Origin: Lotus japonicus
Lineage: Eukaryota; Streptophyta; Magnoliopsida; Fabales; Fabaceae
Length of the DNA stretch: 64,000 nucleotides
NCBI RefSeq assembly: GCF_012489685.1
Contig: NC_080046.1
Span: 45,843,176 to 45,907,175, forward strand
Direction of reading: 5' to 3'
Part shown: positions 58,824 through 64,000 of the stretch, piece after piece
Layout of the letters: each line of letters starts with the position of its first letter
How positions within the stretch are numbered: position 1 is the first letter of the stretch
The notes under the pieces: model-generated
Database searches by the model: none
What the model saw: the letters and a program-made list of their open reading frames with translations, nothing else
What the model was told of the DNA's origin: nothing
Translations under genes and position numbers: made by a program

Positions 58824-58863
<40 letters not shown>
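58824..58863 (+). repeat. (TA)n microsatellite
   Basis: About 20 TA units; a shorter run of the same kind is at 60385-60408. Confidence 0.95.
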
Positions 58864-58868
<5 letters not shown>

Positions 58869-59079
58869 TTTGACGACAATTGGAATAAATGAACATATAT
58901 AGTTTATATTTTTTTATGTTTAGATTTTTCGATAAGAAAGTAAAATAAATTATTGAGTCGCCAAATTCAAGTTTTCTAAGCATTCCAATCAGCATAACAA
59001 TCTCACACCATATATTAATTAAATTTCCAAATGAACAAGTTGTTGGAATAACAACTCATTTATACAATAGCGTGCGCAC

Positions 59080-59204
<125 letters not shown>

Positions 59205-60572
59205 TTATTACACAGGGATAGAAAATATATAGTCAAAATTTGTTGATGGTTAGGTTACATAAAAAGACTAATAGGAAGAGAAACATTTAGCATGAAAATA
59301 TCTTCAAGTTGAAACTAATAGAAAATGTTTTAATATAATTTTTAAACTTTTTCTAGACTTTTTAAATATTTTTAGGAGTAGATATACATAAGCATTACAA
59401 TTTGGTTTTGCGAGATCAGAAAAACAGGAGATCTTACTGTGAATTTGTTCGGAACCCAAGGAGAGAGTATGAGTGCACCTTGAAGAAGGGGTAGAAAAAA
59501 CTCATCAAAGCGAATAACCTTACAAAGAATCATTTTGTTTGGTTTGGAATTCATAAAGATGATACACACGTTATTCATGTTGGAGTCATGAACGAATTAA
59601 TTCCGTGAAAAAATTCTCCAACCAGAAGTCAATTTTTGAAATTTTGCAGTTGTGTTTTTTATTTTTCTTGGTGGTTAACAATTAGAGAGATTGGATTTTA
59701 AATCCAACAATTTTGTATGCTTCACTGGAATGTGGTGTTTTTCTACTAGAGATATCTATTGCGATTTTTAGTTAAATGTTCTTGCTTTTGATAAATATAT
59801 TATAGTATTTTATATAAGAGAAGTATTATTGCATCTTTTATCCGTATTTATTTAGAGTTTAGAAAATCACAATGATATAGTGTAAAAAAAATGTAATTTA
59901 ATATGTAATCCATATTTTCTATCATCTTATTTGGAAAAATGAAAAACGAAAATAAAAGGATAGAAACAAAATCATACAAATTATTGTATTATTATATCAT
60001 AAACAAATTATTGTATTATTATATCATAAACAAATTAAAAACAAAATAAATTATTATTAGATTTTTTGCTATTCATACAAAATAAATAATTCTATATATT
60101 AAAAGCAAATTATTATATACTTGGAAATATGTCCCCGTGCATCGGCACGGGTATACATACTAGTAGAATTTTGATGTTAAAATTAAGTTGAAACTAATAT
60201 TATTTTAGTACTTTTTACATACTTTTAAATAATTTTAAGAGAAGATATACAAAACCATTTTAATTTGATTGTGAAAATATAGACGACACGGGGAAGAACA
60301 TTTATATTACAATATTTTCAAGTTGAAAATAACAAACAATAAATTTCAATATAATTTTTTAATTTTTTTATATGTTTAAAAGTGTATATATATATATATA
60401 TATATATAAAAGAAATGTTGAAGGAATTGGAATAAATGAACATATATAGCTTATATTCATTTATGTTTACGTTACATATGCTAAAAAGCTCATACGGGGA
60501 GAAACAATTTGCATGAAATACTTTTAAGTTGAAACTAATAGAAAATGTTTTGCTATAATTTCAGTACTTTTT

Positions 60573-60690
60573 CTAGAAGTCTCACATTGGCTAGAGATAG
60601 AGCATAGATATCCTTTAAAAGGGTAGTGCAAACCTTGACTCTTGACCTAGCTTTTGTGGTTGGGTATAGGTCTCCCAATTTCTAATAATG
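60573..60690 (+). mobile_element. TRIM-like or snRNA-promoter-motif insertion
   Basis: Inserted inside one array unit. It contains AAGTCTCACATTGGCTAGAG, then TTTTGTGGTTGGGTATAGGT and CTCCCAATTTCTAATA. The (A)GTCYCACATYGG motif is found at the start of several plant TRIM LTRs and as the upstream element of snRNA genes. Ends and target duplication are not resolved. Confidence 0.4.
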
Positions 60691-60768
60691 AGAGTAGATA
60701 TACAGAAGCACTTTAATTTGATTGTGAATATGAGGCTCTCACAAGGAATTAAATGAACATATCTAGCT

Positions 60769-60853
<85 letters not shown>

Positions 60854-61079
60854 TATATAGTAAAAAGCTGATACGATGAGGAACGTTTAGCATGAAAATA
60901 ACTTCAAGTTGAAATTAATAGAAAATGTTTTAATATAATTGTTAAACATTTTCTAGACTTTTTAAATATTGAAGGATTACAATTTGATTGTGAATATAAA
61001 TTCGAGAGGGAAGAACGTTTACATTAAAATATTTTTAATTAAAAATAAGAGAAGATAAAATTTTATTATAATTTCATTC

Positions 61080-61145
61080 GTTGAGTGGGAGAGGTCCATA
61101 GATCAATTCCTGGATAATGCAATTTATCAGTCCGATGTACCAAAA
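61080..61145 (+). mobile_element. SINE 3' fragment
   Basis: GTGGGAGAGGTCCATAGATC, then AATTCCTGGATAATGC and AATTTATCAGTCCGATGTAC align with 53409-53470 of the SINE at 53360. The 5' A-box half is missing. Confidence 0.5.
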
Positions 61146-61380
61146 AATATCACATCTTTTATATATTATAAATTGTGTACAATTATTTGAAGATAGAAAA
61201 AACGAAAAAAAAAATAGAAAAATCTTACAATTTATTATATTTTTATATCATTATCAAATTAATCAAATAAAAAGTAATTTTTATTTTTCATTTATACACA
61301 AAAAAATTCTATATATTAAAAACAATTTATTATATATTTGGAAATATGCCCCCGTGCATCGGCACGGGTAAACATACTAG

Positions 61381-61990
61381 TATATTAGAAAAGAACAACT
61401 TCTAGCATGATGTGTCAGCACCAGATTAATTTTTATGGTATTTTTATTGAATTTTCGGATTTTTAATTAATTCAGGATTTTATGAGTTTTTATTGTGATT
61501 AGCTAGATTTTGGTAGTTTTTATCTATATTTGTTTATCTATTTTAGATTAGTATCTACATAAAAAAATTATTTTTTAAGATTTTGTTTTTTTTTTATTGT
61601 TATTTGTTAGATTAGTTTATTATTTGTCTTATCTCATCTCATCTCATTGAGATTAGAAAAGAACAACTTCTAGCATGATGTGTCAGCACCAGATTAATTC
61701 TTAGTGACGTGTCATTCTCATAAAAAAAATCCACGTGTCATTCTCAGGTATTTTTAGAGTATTAATTAATTTTTATGGTATTTTTATTGAATTTTTGGAT
61801 TTTTAATTAATTCAGGATTTTATGAGTTTTTATTGTGATTTGCTAGATTTTGGTAGTTTTTATCTATATTTGTTTCTCTATTTTTGATTAGTATCTACAT
61901 AGTTTTTTTTAAGATTTTATTTTATTTTTATTGTTATTTGTTAGATTAATTATTATTAGTCTTATCTCATTGAGATATAGTTTAGATTTG
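61381..61990 (+). repeat. Tandem duplication of the Helitron F 5' end
   Basis: Two units begin with TTAGAAAAGAACAACTTCTA at about 61385 and 61652. Each carries GCATGATGTGTCAGCACCAG, the ATTGAATTTT...GGATTTTTAATTAATTC module and ATTGTTATTTGTTAGATTA. The second unit has extra GTGACGTGTCATTCTC blocks. This mirrors the duplication at 8419/9447 in Helitron B. Confidence 0.75.
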
Positions 61991-62940
61991 TTACTCTATT
62001 TTAGATTAGTATCTACTTAAATAGTTAAATAGAGATAGGTTTAGATAGATTTAGTTTCTTTTTATCTCTTTGTTAGATTAATAATAAACTAAATCTTAAC
62101 AGATATTCAACAGAGTCCTTATATGTCTTTGGCTTCTCTGCATTTTTAGGACTTTCTTCTTCCCCATCTTCTCTATTCGTACAACTTGCTTTGTTCCCTT
62201 TTCATAGACAATATTTTGTTATATTTCTGCTGCTTTATGCTATCTTTAATCCATGGAGACTACCTTCTTGATTGAATGATTGACTTTTACTTAATTTTTT
62301 CCTGACCGACAAAGAGTAAACGTGTTTTGATTCAGGTTCGATGTGAGAATTTTTTAAATTTCTATGTTCGCACAGATCCTTCTCAAGGATGACCTTCAAG
62401 CTTTCTGTTTCAGAGACCGTGAATGAGGAATAAATTGATTGAAGAGGTAAGCTAACACAGAAATAGAAACTGTTTTGTGTTTTATGTTTTTGATATGTTA
62501 TTTGAATTGTGATCATTGTTATTGCTCACCTTTCTTTTCTTGGATTTGCCTCCTCTATATTGTGGACTGCACTCTAGAATTTTTTAACTTCAGTGTTTGT
62601 TACTGTATACATATGCATGTAGTTTTGTTGTTTAATCAACAATGATATAGTTCTCTGACATAGTGTCATCTAAAGTTGCATACTTCACTTTGTTATTCCT
62701 GACCATATTTTATTAGTTATAGCATCGTATTGAATGTTGTTTTTAATAAAATATATACAAATTGAATAATTCTAAATAGTTAGTGTATATTTTTTTAAAA
62801 AAAAATTGTATATTGGAAAACACAAAAAGCCGTTTGAATTAATTTTTTGAATATTTAACTGGATTTAAATTTAAGGCATTTATAAAAAAAATTACATGTT
62901 GACAAAAAATATGAAGAAAAATCCAACAAGTTATCCAAGC
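61991..62940 (+). other. Helitron F body, no gene identified
   Basis: 62030-62170 is the plus-strand partner of the inverted segment at 13083-13260. 62260-62460 has small open patches that may be captured exon pieces; not recognised. Confidence 0.4.
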
Positions 62941-63425
62941 ACATGTTGACCTTTTTAAATTTTAGATTTGATTAGGATTTAAGTTGTTTATTTTTTGATT
63001 TTTTCTTGGGTATTTTATTTTATTTTGAGAGTATTAATCAGTTTTTATCGTATTTTTATTGAATTTTTGGATTTTTATTTAATTCAGGGTTTTATGAGTT
63101 TTTATTGTAATTTGCTAGATTTTGGTAGTTTTTATCTATCTTTAGTTAGTACCTTTTTAAATTTTAGATTTGATTTGGATTTATGTTTTATTATTTCTTG
63201 ATTATATCTTGGATTTTTTATTTTATTTTTGATTTATTTTGAGGTTATTAATTAATTTTTATGGTGTCTTTATTGAATTTTCGGATTTTTATTTAATTTA
63301 TGATTTTATAAGTTTTTATTGTGATTTGCTAGATTTTGATAGTTTTTATCTATCTTTAATTAGTACCTTTTTAAATTTTAGATTTGATTAGGATTTAGTT
63401 TGTTTATTTCTTGATTTTTTCTTAA
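62941..63425 (+). repeat. Tandem TTAGATTTGATTAGG modules, 2.3 units
   Basis: Units of about 205-215 bases start at about 62953, 63157 and 63375, each with TTTTTAAATTTTAGATTTGA, GAATTTTYGGATTTTTATTT and TTTGCTAGATTTTGRTAGTT. The same module is dispersed in Helitron B. Confidence 0.8.
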
Positions 63426-64000
63426 TTTGTCTTATTTTTATTAAATATTAATTCCAGGAAAAGGGAGCTGATCTGGTGCTGAGGGTCCACAGAGCTACCA
63501 TGGACACGCAGAGATTTGATGGTTGATAGGTGAATTTGGCAGAGTTTCTCATTAGCTGCGGACTGCGGTTGTTTCTATATTGTTTCCGTTTATCACCTAA
63601 GAGAAGTGTGTTTACTTAAATTTTCAAACTCATGTAAGGATGTAACAGAAGGGGAAATTAATCAGGGACTGCTAAGTTAGTTAGATGTTATTATAGTAGT
63701 TACTCAGTACTAGAACGAGATGAGTTATAAATAGAGATAAATCAAATTAGAGGAACACATTATGTAGCATTATATATCTCTCATTAAGTATGTCCTTTAG
63801 TATCTGAAAATATTGCTAAAGTATGGTATTGAACATGTCTTAAGCACAAGAGAAAGTTCTTCGTGCAACACATAGATAAAAAGTGACTGTTTGAACTTAT
63901 AGGTTGAAATCTAATTCCTATGAGTGGTAAATAAAAAATCAATATGATGTCATTACTTTTTTCATAACTTTTTGAAAATTTTAAAAAGAAATAAATATAA
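63426..64000 (+). other. Right edge, no gene identified
   Basis: 63460-63535 is exon-like after a TTCCAG acceptor (GADLVLRVHRATMDTQRFDG in one frame) but unrecognised. The remainder is AT-rich. Whether this is still Helitron F cannot be told. Confidence 0.35.

Overview
The window is nuclear DNA of a flowering plant, probably a eudicot and possibly a legume. That guess rests on the AT-rich non-coding background, Sirevirus-type copia elements with an envelope-like third ORF, Helitrons ending in a CCCGTGC hairpin plus CTAG, and L1-type LINE remnants. The genus cannot be fixed from the sequence. There is one convincing host gene, an intact BAHD acyltransferase at 18874-20253. Almost everything else is transposable elements, many inserted inside one another.

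Left part (1-17253). The window opens in the 3' end of a Sirevirus: an envelope-like ORF with two stop codons, purine tracts and a 3' LTR ending at 2409. A short stretch with a U2 snRNA-like fragment follows. Helitron A (2693-17253) comes next. It carries a captured PPR fragment, a 17-bp-TSD LINE that keeps only an intact ORF1 (4718-8027), and a second Helitron candidate, B (8401-14303), with an SF3B1 fragment and a 1-kb tandem duplication of its own 5' end.

Middle (17254-26762). Four partial copies of one upstream module lie at about 17.3, 18.0, 22.4 and 26.75/45.65 kb; only the second precedes an intact acyltransferase gene. A hAT-type MITE, LINE RNase H remnants, tRNA-like SINE pieces and a decayed copia pol fill the rest.

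Nest 1 (26758-45653). Element boundaries and target duplications resolve a four-level nest. A minus-oriented solo LTR (TSD CATGG) sits in module copy D. A Mutator-type MITE (47-bp TIRs, 9-bp TSD) sits in that LTR. A second, about 4-kb solo LTR (TSD GGCAA) sits in the MITE. A 12.2-kb Sirevirus (TSD CTATC, LTRs about 99% identical) sits in the second LTR. Joining the outermost flanks recreates the uninterrupted module seen at 17.98 kb. The Sirevirus has gag, pol with one TAG stop, an envelope-like ORF broken by a 47-bp duplication, and an antisense 130-aa coiled-coil ORF with its own TATA box.

Nest 2 (45969-64000). Helitron F, whose 3' end is not in view, is interrupted six bases from its 5' end by Helitron D (45975-61380). 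D is itself interrupted by minus-strand Helitron C (46484-50526) and by Helitron E (53848-60163). The D/F and E/D junctions are supported because removing the inner element restores a motif seen elsewhere in the window. No Helitron here shows a Rep/helicase gene, so all look non-autonomous.
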